Below are positions 32,111 through 44,272 of a stretch of DNA of 64,000 nucleotides, one piece after another. A program made the translations under genes and the position numbers. The stretch's first letter is position 1, and each line of letters starts with the position of its first letter. The notes below the pieces were generated by a model. It had not been told where the DNA came from. It saw only the letters and a program-made list of their open reading frames with translations, and searched no databases. The stretch is taken from NCBI GenBank assembly GCA_022457155.1, contig JAJGOT010000001.1, positions 1,883,001-1,947,000 of the forward strand, written 5' to 3'. The DNA is from Cladopsammia gracilis (Eukaryota; Cnidaria; Anthozoa; Scleractinia; Dendrophylliidae).

Positions 32111-33317
32111 TCTTCACCATTCTCCACAGATTGTGGAAAAATGAACAAAAAATCATTGTAAGAAGTTTAAAATTTTCCCATTTTTCGACCCACACGACAT
32201 CGAATCCCACCAGCTTGCGGCTGTCAGGGTTTGCAAATGCTGTCGTTTAAAGATCAAGTTTACTTTAAGGGACGTTGCTAGATGATTTAATTTGCTTCAG
32301 GCGGGAGTCCACATGAACACCATTTTTCCGCCACTTGACAAAGCTTTTATGGAAATATCTTGTTCACAATTTCAAACAATCCAAAAACTCTATGCTCATC
32401 TCGTGAATCTATGTTATGGGGTCTTTTGTAAATTTTGGGGTGATTTTTGGGTATGTTTGGGACGAAGTAGTTTTTTTCTCAAAGGATTTGTTAAATTTAG
32501 GGAAATGAGAAATATTGAACAATTAACTTGGCTTTAACATTAGGATTTGAAGTTAATAATTAGTAGACGGTCACCAAGTTAGTCCACTAGCAACCTGGAG
32601 TGTTCTTGCGTGGGTATCAACTGTCTATTGGTGTTTCAAAAATCATTTTCTTTCTCCTATCCCTTCTTTAAACCTCTTCAAATTTCAAATTCACGTGTAC
32701 CCTCGCCTTTAAAGAACCACTAATACAAAATTTCGCATAAAGTGGAAACGACAACCAAGGACATCGAAAGCCGCAAAACCGTCTAAAATGGACATTATTT
32801 GCGCCCAAATTGCATAAAAGACACAACGAAAACACGATGTTGACGTAAGTGAAGTTTATTTCTACATTAAAGCTTTATTTTAGCATATATAAGACTAAAA
32901 TGAATTTCCCATACAAAGTCTATAAATCGTTCGTTGCGTGTATTTACAAAGAACCATCGCATACTAAGCTCGGGCTGCCTGTGGAAGCAGTGCAAAACTA
33001 AAGAATTTTTGTTTTAAAAATTGTGTATCTCGTACATGTGAACCAAAGCCTTTTCACCAGCAAAAAATAAAAGCAAACCATTTTTGGTCTTGAAATCAAG
33101 TGAACTGCGTTTAGCGGGTTTGACCGAAGAAACCATTCTGGAATTATTGGTAACAATGTCATTAGCCTGCCTTTTTGAAACATTTCATGTGTAAAATAGA
33201 CTTGATTGTCCCAGCCGACCTCAAACGGAAGGGAATCGAGACTGCGTGCAAAATAGATTCAACAGAAACAATTTAATAACATGCTAAACTGAACCACTGT
33301 TAGTTCGTTCGACTCAC
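32111..33317. other. Intron 1 of gene C, part without features
   Basis: No exon, RNA gene or repeat edge was recognised. AT-rich. Confidence 0.45.
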
Positions 33318-33401
33318 CTTAGAAATCTGTTTGTGTGGTTGCTGGCCAGCAGCCAGATCTCTTGTTATGTCAATCTGTCGTCTGATTTCTCGCTTTATAT
33401 C
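33318..33401 (-). CDS. Candidate 84-nt cassette exon of gene C
   Basis: Flanked by TTTTGTTTTAAG| and AAG|GTGAGTCG. It is fully open, 28 codons, phase 0 on both sides, so it fits between exon 1 (phase 0 end) and exon 2. The product starts D-I-K-R-E-I-R-R-Q-I-D and is basic. Gene B has a similar candidate (D-V-K-R-A-I-R) at 50258-50317 in the same intron, which makes chance unlikely. It would insert in the cytosolic N-terminal domain just before R-H-F-V-L-(I/L). Constitutive or optional use cannot be told from sequence. Confidence 0.65.
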
Positions 33402-34419
33402 CTTAAAACAAAAAGACAGAATTTATGAAAACCCAAGTATATACGAAAAGTGTTGGACACAAAGTCCTTCAACAAACATCACAACCAGGTGTAAATGAAT
33501 GCGAACATATATGAAAATCATATTTTTTTCAACTGCTTAAGTTGAGAGCACACTGCGAGGATCACAAATTTCACTCAAACAGGTGTAAGTTGTTATACAA
33601 GCCCCTTCCCCCATTCCTACCCCCCCCCCCCCCCCCACCCCCCCACCCGCAAAAAATAAAGAACAAGAAAGAGATTAGGAGAAGTCGACGCTGACTGTCA
33701 TTTTGACTCCACTAACACGAGAAATTAAATGTGAAATAGTTTATTAAGGATAAGTCAGTCAGTCATCTTATGAATGTATCGTAATAGCATATTCTATCTA
33801 TTTTTCTGATCCTTTAAAATTGCACTTCATTTACATTATATTTCAAAAGTTCAGAAAATTGTGCTACGCCAGCTACGAAAAACCACCAAAAACACCCTTT
33901 AGATGTGGCCAAAAAATGTGGACTATGCGTATTATAAGTGCAATACATGTACAGTGGCACTGGACCTCGACGAAAAGGTACAAATACTGATAACATAACT
34001 TGATGCTTTTTATAACATTTCATTTCCCAATATAGAATGATAAATATATCCCGCCAAACCCTTAATTAATCCCGAGACGTCCCTTGAAAACATGCAAGCC
34101 TCTATATCGTGCCGTTCGAATAAAAATTTCTGACATTGTCTGATGATATTTATATGATGAACTCTGTGAAGTAAATTATATGTGTGAACTGTTGGTGTGT
34201 GTTAACTCCACCATGACAGTGTTGACTGAAGTGTAAACCTGTGAAGAACATCCACAAGAATTAACCGAAAACCTTTCTGTCACCTATACAGCAAAAATAG
34301 TAAAATGTAGAGTGGGTGATATTTTGAAAATTATTTATCAATAAATAATTTAAGTGTTAAAAACAACTCTGGATTGTGTACACCGGTAGGTACGACACCG
34401 CATATCAGAGATATTTTAC

Positions 34420-34862
34420 CAGGAGCACCCCCCGGGGGGGGGGGGGGTACTCCCATATATGATCTATATAGGTATGTGCCGCTGTGAAGGGTATGGTTTT
34501 CAGGCAGTTTAGTCTAGAATAGGGTATAGTAATCAGAGATTTTTGGTCTAGAATAGGGTATCATTTTCCGCAAAACTGGTCAGTTGCATGAAGAATTTAG
34601 TCTAGACAAGGTTTACTGGCAAATGGCATGCATTTAAAAATCGGTACGGCGGGCAGTAGCGGGCATTTTTACTGACCCCTGGCATCTTAGACTGTGATAG
34701 TGAACGAGTTTCTGGAAAATAGCGAGTCTGTAATAGGTCTAGGATAGGGTAGGGTTGTTCTGTTTTCTGTGTTTAGTCTACAATAGGGTTGCAAAATGTA
34801 GCTAAAATGGTCTAATATAGGTTAAGGGTCTCAGAGTCCCAGCGGCACACCCCCACTCAGAT
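34420..34862. mobile_element. Element with poly-G start and GGGTATGGTTTT body
   Basis: A CCCCGGGGGGGGGG run, then GTACTCCCATATATGATC, repeated AGAATAGGGTAT phrases and the end GGCACACCCCCACTC. I recognise this architecture as a common coral repeat. Edges are approximate. Confidence 0.65.
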
Positions 34863-34879
34863 TACTTTTAGTACATTCT

Positions 34880-35110
34880 TAAGGTTATTATTAGTCTTGA
34901 CTTTTCGACGTTTCTTTATACATTAGCACATTCCTACGGTAATTATCTCTACGTTTCCCATACGTAAATACGTTCATACGGTTCCGGCTATAAAGCCTAT
35001 AAATACGTTTGTACGGTACTTGACTAGTCTTCTAAACGTTCTTCTGTACGGCACGATACGATGCTCGACGTTTCTCTATACATTAAAACGTTCGTACGGT
35101 ATTAGACTAG
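34880..35110. repeat. Direct repeat GACGTTTCT..ATACATTA..ACGTTC..ACGGTA
   Basis: The 34908-34945 phrase recurs at 35068-35105, about 160 bp apart, with related ACGTT(C/T)(G/A)TACGGTA phrases between them. A further short repeat, ATCCGAGACTCCGAG, is doubled near 35441-35486. Confidence 0.6.
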
Positions 35111-35976
35111 AGCATTTAATATTGCTGCTCAGAATCACGAAAAACACGTCTAAGAGGTTTTAATTTTTCAAAATTTCCTGGGGGGAACACCTCCAAGACC
35201 CCCCTAGGAAAGGAACAGCCGAGTGTTTCTCTAAACGTTGTTTTTTTGTTGTTTGTAATAAGCGTTTTTGGCTCCTGTGATTTTACACTAATCTCCTGCT
35301 ACGTACACTTAGCTCATATTAATATATTTTAAACAATTATGTATGTTTTATTTGTGCATGTATACTTTAGTGACCAAATACGATATTTTTTAAATAAATA
35401 CGAGTTTAATCACCCAAAATTCCCAATGCTTGACAAAAGTATCCGAGACTCCGAGACCGTGCAGAAAAAAATCCGAGACTCCGAGGCCGAAAAAGCACCT
35501 GCCAAACGAGACTTTGAGACTTAACACAAAAACCGCCGATTCAAGACCGGACCAAAATTTTCCGAGACCCACGATTTTGAAGGTACGTACCATTCGCCAC
35601 TGTCGTCTGACACTTTCGTAAGGAAAATTTAATTAAACGCATTTGGTTTTAGGAGGGACAAAAAATGTCGTTTTGTATACGAAATATGGTCAGCTTGGAT
35701 TTTCGGAAAAGCGAAAACAGCTAGCAAATTCGTAGGTTACGGGTAATCGGCTCCTCTAACCATGGTTACGATGATTTTCTCTAAAATTTTCTGCTGCTGA
35801 AATATTCAGCTATAAGAACCGAAGACTCAAACTGTATTATTTTTCACATTAGTTTATTTTAAAGGAGCTACATTTTATATGGAAAACAAGTACAACGCCA
35901 TTTTAAGCGTTTCTCCTAAACATTCCTGGTTGGGTTCTGCTGATCTTACTTTCGATACGAAAAGCTCTGAACTTAC

Positions 35977-36288
35977 CAGCGGACGTTTCATCTGTTCCGG
36001 CTCGGGGTAAGTAAGTATCAACCCGGCTTCTTCCCTCAGGCTCCTCTCGAATTTTTCTCTCATTTTTACGAGTTTAGCTGCCTCCTTCTTGGACTTTTCA
36101 TCTTTGTTTTCTTCCTCCGGGCACCTCTCGTACACTAGGACGTAGTCGATTTTCTCATTTGTCCCGGAATCTTCTGTACGTAGTGGTTCAGTTTCGCCGC
36201 CGCCTTCTGTGTTGAATGATGGCTCCTCAATATCTAATCTTACAGCGCCTGTGTCTGCACGACTCAAATGGGAATCCGATGACGCCAT
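35977..36288 (-). CDS. Anoctamin gene C, exon 1
   Basis: ATG at 36288 opens 104 codons ending M-K-R-P-L at CTG|GTAAGT, phase 0. It contains E-P-S-F-N-T-E-G-G-G, then K-I-D-Y-V-L-V-Y-E-R-C-P-E-E-E and a charged helix ending G-L-I-L-T-Y-P-E-P, the start of the cytosolic anoctamin dimerisation domain. The start is preferred because the exon is open and the sequence just upstream is shared with the 5' flank of gene B. The 35650-35945 dispersed repeat begins immediately downstream in intron 1. Confidence 0.9.
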
Positions 36289-36330
36289 ACTGTAACTTTT
36301 GACTGTTCAGTCTTCTGAGGTTTAGGAACA

Positions 36331-36340
36331 GAACAGGATG
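36331..36340. promoter_or_regulatory. Conserved GAACAGGATG motif upstream of gene C
   Basis: GAACAGGATG lies about 45 bp upstream of the ATG. The same motif is at 51301-51310 upstream of gene B and at 54168-54177 upstream of the decayed first exon, within aligned flanks. It contains an ETS-like GGAT core. Function is inferred from conservation alone. Confidence 0.35.
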
Positions 36341-36531
36341 CTATAAGCCATTAAATACATGTGAACCGTGGGTGCGACAGGAAACCGCAAAAATGTAATT
36401 TACGAATGTGGACTTGCACCTGTAGAGCTTTTCTGCCTGAGGCGATGTGAAGCCGGATAGATGCAGCGTTGTTAACCTGCCAAGGTATGCAGCCCGGTAG
36501 ACCTGGGTTTAAGCTTAAAGAATAGGCCATT

Positions 36532-36710
36532 TGCACGATGACGTCATATGACTACAACTACCAGAATCCTTCAGTTTTTTGTTTTGTAGTGCAAATTAGG
36601 GCTATTGTTATTTAAACCGCACTGGGATTACAAAATTTAAATAAGAAAGGAAAAACGAAATGAATTCTGGTAGTTGTAGTCAAATGACGACATCGTGCAA
36701 ATGGCCTATT
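36532..36710. mobile_element. Hairpin MITE upstream of gene C
   Basis: AATAGGCCATTTGCACGATG, continuing through ACTACAACTACCAGAAT, is mirrored at the right end; arms of about 48 bp with a centre of about 80 bp. It lies 240 bp upstream of the gene C start. Confidence 0.85.
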
Positions 36711-36744
36711 AGAGGCATCCTTAATAGGTGTTCACGACTGTGTT

Positions 36745-38490
36745 TTTTTGGGGGGGATGGAAGGCTAAGATTTCTGTAGACTGAAACAAGTATATCCAGC
36801 GGATGCAAATACTTGTGAATGAACCGTAGAACCGTACAGGATACAATGTATTTGTTATTGAAATATTTATTATATTTGTTTAGTTCCTTTTCCGATTAAG
36901 CAGATTAGAAACAATACATTCGGCAGTTATTGATCCGTGGTCTTCGATCAATCGGTCCACAGACAAATATATTTGCCCTGGTCAGTTTTTTTTTTTCTGA
37001 ACCATGAATTGGGTGTTTCACGCCACACTACCTGATGGTTCTTGTTGCTGTGAGATATGACAATAAAATATATCAAACAATAAAAGAAAAACTTTGAATG
37101 CTGTAGAAAAATGCAAATTTTTCCCCCAGTCAACTGTAGAACCGTCGGAAGACGTTATGTTACAATTAATTGAAGTACTCATTTGTTCGGATCCATGGAG
37201 CAGGTTGAAAACAATACAGTATGTTGATAACTACACGAACTAAATGAATGTTTCGCACTGCTTTATGAGTTGAATTCACCCTACTTTTTTTTATTGAAAC
37301 AATTTTTGTTTTACTGAATTGCAAACAACATAGAGAGAGCGGATAAACAAACTACTTAATTAGCCAGTGAGCCGTAGAACCGTGATGAAGACGAAATAGC
37401 TTTAATTGACCACATCATTCTTTATCTTTTCAGTTCCTTTCATGGTTTAATATTTGAAAACAAAAAATCATGTTAAAACGTATACGCTTGTTGGTCAGTT
37501 TCTCCAAACGTAATAAAGTGCAATGGTTATGAAACGGCTGAGAAAATACTTTGTTCAATGTTTTTGTTAGCGTCTTTCGGCCTTCACCATGCAACCACAA
37601 TATAATTTGAACTTTGCTCTTGCAACTAACCAATATCGACAAACAAAGGATATGCAACGGTTTTAGTACTTTAAACAGAATGTAGCTCCTTTGTTATCGC
37701 CGTTGAACTCTGCAAGGTTTCATAACTAGTCCCTCGACTAACTATGGTTTCTCCAACCCTGAAAAACGCTATATACGCTACGCATTCCCGGGCGCATTAT
37801 GAGCTTTCGTTCGCTTCCTCTTGGACCGTACGTATGCAGCATGCAGTGTAGCACAACCTCCCGGAATTATGAAACCGGAAGATTTAGTGGACAGAAATAC
37901 TAACCAGTGCGAAAAGGGAATTGTAGAAGACTCAATAGATTTAATGAAAAAATAAATGTTGTATCGGTTTGCTGTAATTCTATTTCCGCGTTATTAGAGG
38001 TTGTACTGTGAGGATTAACGTCGCAGCGTGTAACAGGCTGTTTACAAATAGCGGTATAACTTTCATAACGGTACGAGATCAGAACTATATTCTGCATTTA
38101 CATAAATCGTTTTCATAGCGGTTTTATTTTTGAACATACATAAATGAAGTATATGAGTCGAACGGTTATACCTCGTTTCTTGACACTGCAAGGTAGTAGC
38201 TGCGTGCAGACGAGTCTCCTATTTTCTTGAAGCTGCAAAGGACATAGGAGACGTGTTCACACAGGGTACAAGGTAACGGTTTGATTAAGCGTACCGGTAT
38301 GAGAATCACGATCCGGCAGACTAACCGGGAAGACCTCGTGCCGGCATAAGTCGTACCGGCTCTGGTATGAAATTTTGCTCGGAGTATCATGGAGACCGAA
38401 CAGGAGACAAGAGGGAACCGGGAAAAAATTCGTCTCAGGACCGGAGGAGCTTGATACCAGTATCATGTTAACATCCTTCTAATCGACAGT
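36745..38490. repeat. Low-copy duplicated block, unit 1
   Basis: Direct partner of 38996-41210. Shared phrases in order: CAGCGGATGCAAATACTTG, GAACCGTAGAACCGTACAGG, TGAACCATGAATTGGGTGTT, GTCGGAAGACGTT, GAGCCGTAGAACCGTGATGA, GTTTCTCCAAACGTAATAAA and ACCAGTATCATGTTAA. Partial copies occur at about 52640-53700 and 56190-56560. It is not coding as far as I can see. Confidence 0.85.
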
Positions 38491-38533
38491 GCTTATTAAA
38501 GGGGGTATGTCACCATTTTTAGTGTTACTGTAA

Positions 38534-38998
38534 GGTGGCTCCTAATAGTTTAAACATTCCCATCATGATACATCTATGATATTCAATCACAGCTACACCA
38601 GTAAAATTAAGAGAAAATATTTAGTACAGGTTTTAAACACTTAACCAATAAACAAATTTAGGTGGCTACGACATCAAAATTTGTTACCATAGCAACGTCA
38701 AAAGAGACCAAAAGGACCCAATTTTCAACCTTTTGAGGCTAATAACTTCAAACCTGCTCGGTGAAAGTTTTTGATTTTTATATATTTTCGTCTTATAAAC
38801 ATAACAAACAATTGTGCCAATTTTGAAAAAAAATTGTACATAGGAATCAGAGATATGTCATTTTTACATAAATTTAAGGTAGCTCTGAACTCTATGTATA
38901 GAATTTTTTTAAAAAATTGTTAAAATGTTTCTCTTGCCAATTAAACAAAAATATATCGAAAACAAAAACTTTCAGCGTGTAGTTTATAAGTTATAAGA
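38534..38998. mobile_element. GGTGGCTCC-type element, truncated copy
   Basis: Inverse partner of the right two thirds of 42449-43107, sharing GATATTCAATCACAGCTACA, AAAAGTTTTTGATTTTTATA-like and TGTTTCTCTTGCCAATTAAA phrases. One end is present (GTAAGGTGGCTCC); the other is missing at the junction with the second duplicated block. Confidence 0.75.
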
Positions 38999-41210
38999 TT
39001 TCTGTGGATTGAAACAGCGGATGCAAATTGAATCCAGCGGATGCAAATACTTGCCAATGAACCGTAGAACCGTACAGGATATAATTTACCTGTTATATTT
39101 GTTTAGTTCCTTTCCTGACTAAGCACATTAGATACAATGCATTCAGTTATTGATCCGTGGTCCATTTGCCCTGAGGTTATTTTTTTTTTCTGAACCATGA
39201 ATTGGGTGTTTCACCCAACAGTACCTGGTGGTTCTTGTTGCTGCATGTGAGATACAACAATAAAATATGACAATAAAAGAAAAACTTTGAATGCTGTAGA
39301 AAAGCTAGAAAACACGATATTCAGCCAGCGGATGCAACTTTTTCCCGCAGTCAACTGTAGAACCGTCGGAAGACGTTGTTACAATTAATTGAAGTACTCA
39401 TCCCTTCGGCTCTACGGAGCAGGTTGAAAACAATATGTATTGTCAACTACATTGTCAACAACTATGTTGACGACTATGTTGCCAACTAGACGCAAATCAG
39501 TGGCAATGCGTTTTTCGCTAATATTGAACATAAAAGAGTGTTTCGCACCGCTTTGTGAGTTGAATTCACTCTAACATTTTCTTTTTTAATTGAAACAATT
39601 TTTGCTTTACTGAATTGCGAAAACAGAGAGAGCAGATTAACAAACTACTTATTTAAATAGCCAGTGAGCCGTAGAACCGTGATGAAGACATAGCTTTTAT
39701 TGACCACATCATTCTTTATCTTTTCAGTTCCGTCAATGGTTAAACATTTAAAAACAAGAAATCATGTTAAAGCGTATACGTTTGTTGGTCAGTTTCTCCA
39801 AACGTAATAAAGTGCAATGGTTATGAAACAGCTGAGAAAATACTTTGTTCAATGTTTTTGTTAGCGTCTTTCGGCCTTCACCATGCACAACCACAATAGA
39901 TTTTGAATTTTGTTCTTGCAACTAACCAATATCGACAAACAAAGGATATTATGCAACGGTTGTAGCACTTTAAACAGAATGTATCTCCTTTGTTATCGCC
40001 ATTGAACTCTGCAAGGTTTCATAACCAGTCCCTCGACTAACTAAAATAATGTTTTCTCCAAACCTGAAAATTATATAAAACACTTTACGCTGCGCATTAC
40101 TGATGCGCTTACGTTCGCTTCCTCGCGGACCGTACGCATGCAGCGCTAAGTGTAGCACAACCTCCAGCAATTATTAAAACCGGAAGATGTGGACAGAATA
40201 CTAACTAGTGCGAAAAGGAAATTACAGAAGACGCAATAGATTTAATGAAAAAAAAAAAACAACGGTTATATCGGTTTTACTGTAATTCTGTTTGCGCGTT
40301 ATCAGAGGCTGTACTGTAAGGATTAAAGACGCAGTGTGTAAGGGGCTGTTTACAAATACACTAAACACCCGCATATACGGAACAAATGGATTAAGAACAT
40401 CAGGCTGAAATTTGGGCAATAAAGCCCCATTTTTATAAGAACAAGATCAGCATGAAAATTGTAACATGTTCTTATAAAATGGAAAAAAGTGTCATAATTA
40501 CAAAATATGTAAGTTTATGTTTGCTGTCAGATAACTACATAACTCTATCAGCTGTCACGCTGTCTTATTGATTGTGTTCATTTGTTAAATTGTAGTCAAA
40601 TTACAGAATAATTATTTATGTCATTTTCCTAAAGTATGCTGATTATACCTCTAGCAACATGTTTTGGATAGTATTACTAAATGAAATTTAAGAACATTTT
40701 AAGAACATTTTGAGGCTAATTTGTCACTAAGCACTTGATAAATAAGAACTCAATCAGCCTGACCTCCGAAATCGTGTGTTCCTATATGCGGGTGTTTACT
40801 GTACCGGTAGAACTTTCATACCGGTACGAGATCAGAACTATATTCTGCATTTACAAAAACCGTTTTCATAGCGGTTTTATTTTTGAACATACATGAATGA
40901 AGTATATGAGTCGAACGGTTATACCGCGTTTACACTGCAAGGTAGTAGCTGCGTGCAGACGAGTCTCCTATTTTCTTGAAGTAAAGGAAATAGGAGACGT
41001 GTTCACACAGGCTACAAGGTAACGGTTTGATTAAGAGTACCGGTATGAGAATCGTGATCCGGTAGCGTTACCGGGAAGACTTCGTGCCGGCATAAGTCGT
41101 AGTGGTTTGAAATCATGTAAACCGAACAGGAGACAAGTGGGAACCGGGAAAATATTGTATCATGCAGGAGGGAGTACCAGTATCATGTTAATACCCTCCG
41201 AATGAATACT
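38996..41210. repeat. Low-copy duplicated block, unit 2
   Basis: Direct copy of 36745-38490, about 500 bp longer because it contains the MITE at 40359-40801. Collinear through nearly its whole length, so the pair is a tandem segmental duplication. Confidence 0.85.
40359..40801. mobile_element. Tc1/mariner-type MITE with TA target duplication
   Basis: The ends CACTAAACACCCGCATATA and TATATGCGGGTGTTTACTG are inverted. It is flanked by TA on both sides (40357-40358 and 40802-40803). Unit 1 of the duplicated block has the empty site ACAAATAGCGGTATAAC at 38045-38060, where this copy has ACAAATA-element-TACCGGTAGAAC. The insertion therefore postdates the duplication. Confidence 0.9.
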
Positions 41211-41543
41211 TTTTCCGATATAGTTACTTATATACTGCAATGATAATAATATTTTTTTTGGGGGGGGGATGCTTGGCGTTTTGGGGGGGGGGGAGCTACA
41301 ACCCCTCAAATACCCTAGATAGAACCCTGAAGAGTTTCATCCGCCTTACTGTCTTTGTTATTCTCATCCATTCCAACTGAATACACGAACGAAATTAACC
41401 TGATTTTATTAGCAGTAAACAACTTGCTAAACAAGTAGGCGAATTTCACACACTTTCAGCTTTTTTCGGTTATGTCTACATATTAGCATAATTCACAGGT
41501 TACAAAATATAGATATCTTATATGAGGAACTCCAACAAAACCC

Positions 41544-41635
41544 TAGTCTCCTACGCAGCCGTTATTAGAGCTCGTCACGCAACGCTCCTGCGAGCGTTGC
41601 GTGACGAGCCCAAATAACGGCTGCGTAGGAGACTA
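41544..41635. mobile_element. Near-perfect palindromic MITE
   Basis: TAGTCTCCTACGCAGCCGTT, then a few mismatches, GAGCTCGTCACGCAACGCTC and the mirror image after a 6-base loop. Arms of about 43 bp. Confidence 0.9.
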
Positions 41636-42448
41636 ACAAAACCCAGGCTAAATAGGGAAAGTTGCGGCACTCGATTGAAATCTAAGATAATTAATTTAAT
41701 GCACTTATAACCTCCAAGCTTCTCAACATACAATCATAATTCTTGTATGAGACATTAACGAAATATAATGAGGAAAAATAATATTTATCACACTTGCAGT
41801 TGGGAGCTGAAACTGCTTCGGCTAAAACATTCCGATATTGCGCACTTTGAACAAACTGTTTACATTTTACTTCAGGAAGGGCTTCTTCCTATTTCCTTTC
41901 CTTTTTCCGATGGAAAGGAAAGTAGTGACAAGGTAAGGTAAATACATGTAATCTTCCTACTGCATTTTTAAAATATATTTTAGACAATTCTTACCCTTCT
42001 ATTACGGACTCTCGCTATGAAAGACACCAAATCATGTTAATTACGGGAGTTACTGTACCTTGGCCGTGTCTTTTACTCGACTGGCTGCCAGTTTGGATAC
42101 TTTAGACGCGGTCGGCCATTGCGAGTCTGGAACCAATTAAGTTCGGAGTTTTATCAATCACGCACCGAGAGCAAAAAAAAACTCGGGATTTTGAGACTCC
42201 TGGATCTTCCGCTTTTACATGCTTAGTGAAAGCACCAATGAAAATCCACATCAATCTTCCGTTGGGTGCAGTACTGGTATCCATAAGCCCGGGTCCATAA
42301 GTACCCTTGTGCACACAGATATAAGCTGATATAAATAATTTCTCGTTTTCAGGAAGTCAGAAGAAATTTTAAAGAAATTTTAAAGCTCTGTAATCATGCG
42401 AATTTTGGTCGCACGTTTTCATTTTTATCCCTGGTTATTTACTTTTAA

Positions 42449-43107
42449 GGTGGCTCCATATTGTTCAGCCCTCTCGTCTTTTGCATTCCATTACAGCTAG
42501 TCCGATGGTGTGGCTAAAAATCCTTTACTTGAAACCAGTAAATCTTTTATCAGTCAACAAAGTGGTATCCAAATGACATCATCATTCGTTGCCATGGCAA
42601 CGCGAAAAATGGTCAAAAATACGCTATTTTGGACCATTTGAGGCTAATAACTTATAAACTACATAGTGAAAGTTTTTGTTTTCGATATATTTTTGTTTAA
42701 TTGGCAAGAGAAACATTTTAACAATTTTTTTTAAAAAATTCTGTACATAGAGTTCAGAGCGAACTTAAATTTATGTAAAAATGACATATCTCTGAATCCT
42801 ATGTACAGATATTTTTCAAAATTGGCACAAATGTTTGTTATGTTTATAAGACGAAATATATAAAAATTAAAAAATTTCACCGAATAGTTTTGAAGTTATT
42901 AGCCTCAAAAGGTTGAAAATGGTGTCTTTTTGGCCTCTTTTGACGTTGCCATGGTAACGAATTTTGATATCGTAGCCACCTAAATTTGATCATTAGTTAG
43001 GTGTTTACAAACCTGTGCTAAACGTTTTCTCTTAACTTTACTGGTGTAGCTGTGATTGAATATCATAGATGTATCATGATGGGAATGTTTAAATATTAGG
43101 AGCCACC
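42449..43107. mobile_element. MITE with TTAA target duplication, GGTGGCTCC ends
   Basis: TTAA (42445-42448), GGTGGCTCC at the left, GGAGCCACC at the right, TTAA (43108-43111). TTAA duplications are typical of piggyBac-type elements. A truncated inverted copy is at 38534-38998. Confidence 0.8.
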
Positions 43108-43217
43108 TTAAGTAAATAAAAAAGCGATTTCAGTCCCTCGATTTCTAGGTTCCAGACCTCGCAATAGTCGACCGAGTCTAAATTATTCAAAATGTTCACC
43201 AATTAAGTGACCGTCTC

Positions 43218-43492
43218 AATAAAGCGATTTTCAGTTGAGTGTCGAAAGTAATTTCGCGATCGCTTTGGTTTTACATTGCTACGCTTTGTGATTGGCTAAA
43301 AAATCCCGCGCCACTTTCTCGACCAATCAGAAGGTAAAGTAAAACCAATCGTGAGTCGTGACCTGCTTGTACGCGTTTTCCCGGTGGTTTCATGTATTTA
43401 TTTCGAGTTCTGATTGGTTCATTAATCTGCATTGTGTGATTGACCAGAGTGATAACTTTGGTTTCGGTTTTACGACACTCAATTGAAAGCAG
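43218..43492. mobile_element. MITE, GCGATTTTCA ends (copy 3 of 3)
   Basis: AAAGCGATTTTCAGTTGAGT at the left and CACTCAATTGAAAGC at the right. The interior is as in 1589-1873. It ends about 45 bp from the gene B stop codon, within its probable 3' UTR or flank. Confidence 0.8.
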
Positions 43493-43537
43493 AGGTGAAC
43501 GTTCTCTGTGGCTGGCTTAGAGTTACTTGCTTGTTGG

Positions 43538-43964
43538 TCAATTTGTCATTTTTTTTACCTTTTTTAGCTTTAAACGTTTGGGTGAACTTGACTTAGATTT
43601 TTTCCCGATGGTTCTATCGAAATGTATTGGCGTTATGGGATTTGGCGATTTTACCAGGCCCAATTTTTTTTTAGCCTTAGGTTTGGCTGGCGCGGCGGTA
43701 CTCTTGTTTGGGGTTGTTGTGCCATTAGTTTGAATCCCTTTGTCCTGCTGCTTTTTCTCGAAGACCGATTTAATCAGTTCCTTCTCTCGCATTCTCTTCT
43801 CTGTGATATCTTTAGGAACATCAGGGACAATCTTCTTGATGGAATTGCTGATGAAGAAAACAGTAAACTGAAACACAAACACGAAAGCGAGTCTTGCAGC
43901 AGTCACTTCCCAGTGTTGCTTGGAGAAGTTGTAAGGCCAAACGTCTTCATGATAACCAGGGTAC
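43538..43964 (-). CDS. Anoctamin gene B, exon 5 (TM10 and basic tail)
   Basis: The acceptor is CTTGTTTTAG. One base completes Arg, then Y-P-G-Y-H-E-D-V-W-P-Y-N, AARLAFVFVFQFTVFFI (TM10), I-V-P-D-V-P-K-D and a long Lys-rich cytosolic tail (K-P-K-A-K-K-K-L; S-P-K-R-L-K-L-K-K-V-K-K) ending at TGA. The strongly basic tail is absent from D and A and differs from the acidic/Ser-Thr tail of C; it could bind acidic lipids (inference). 427 nt. The full gene B model is about 885 residues without optional exons. Confidence 0.94.
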
Positions 43965-44272
43965 CTAAAACAAGGTGACAATTATACCTCTTCCTCGATG
44001 TTTCTTATTAAAAGAAGTTAATGTCTAGGCATATCAAGAGAATTTCTCAGAACAACGTACGTTTGAACGTGCTCAAAGGGAAATGGCCAGTTGGTTAAGA
44101 GCAGTTATTTCTTAGCATGCTTTCGTTAAAAATGTTTCTTTTACTCAAAACTCTAGAAGTGGGCCAGAGCCTTTAGAGCCAAAAAATATGTTTTTAGACG
44201 AGAGGCATTCTCAATAAAATAATCTGAAATAATTAATTCATTTAAATCCTATTAAATTCAAAAAATAAATTA

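Noticed and set aside
33600..33650. Poly-C runs (also near 44304, 44813 and 50437) as functional signals
   Set aside because: Most are parts of element ends or simple slippage tracts and may contain assembly error in length.
43531..43733. Plus-strand ORFs antisense to the basic tail of gene B
   Set aside because: Hydrophobic products arise from reading a Lys-rich exon backwards. No independent support.
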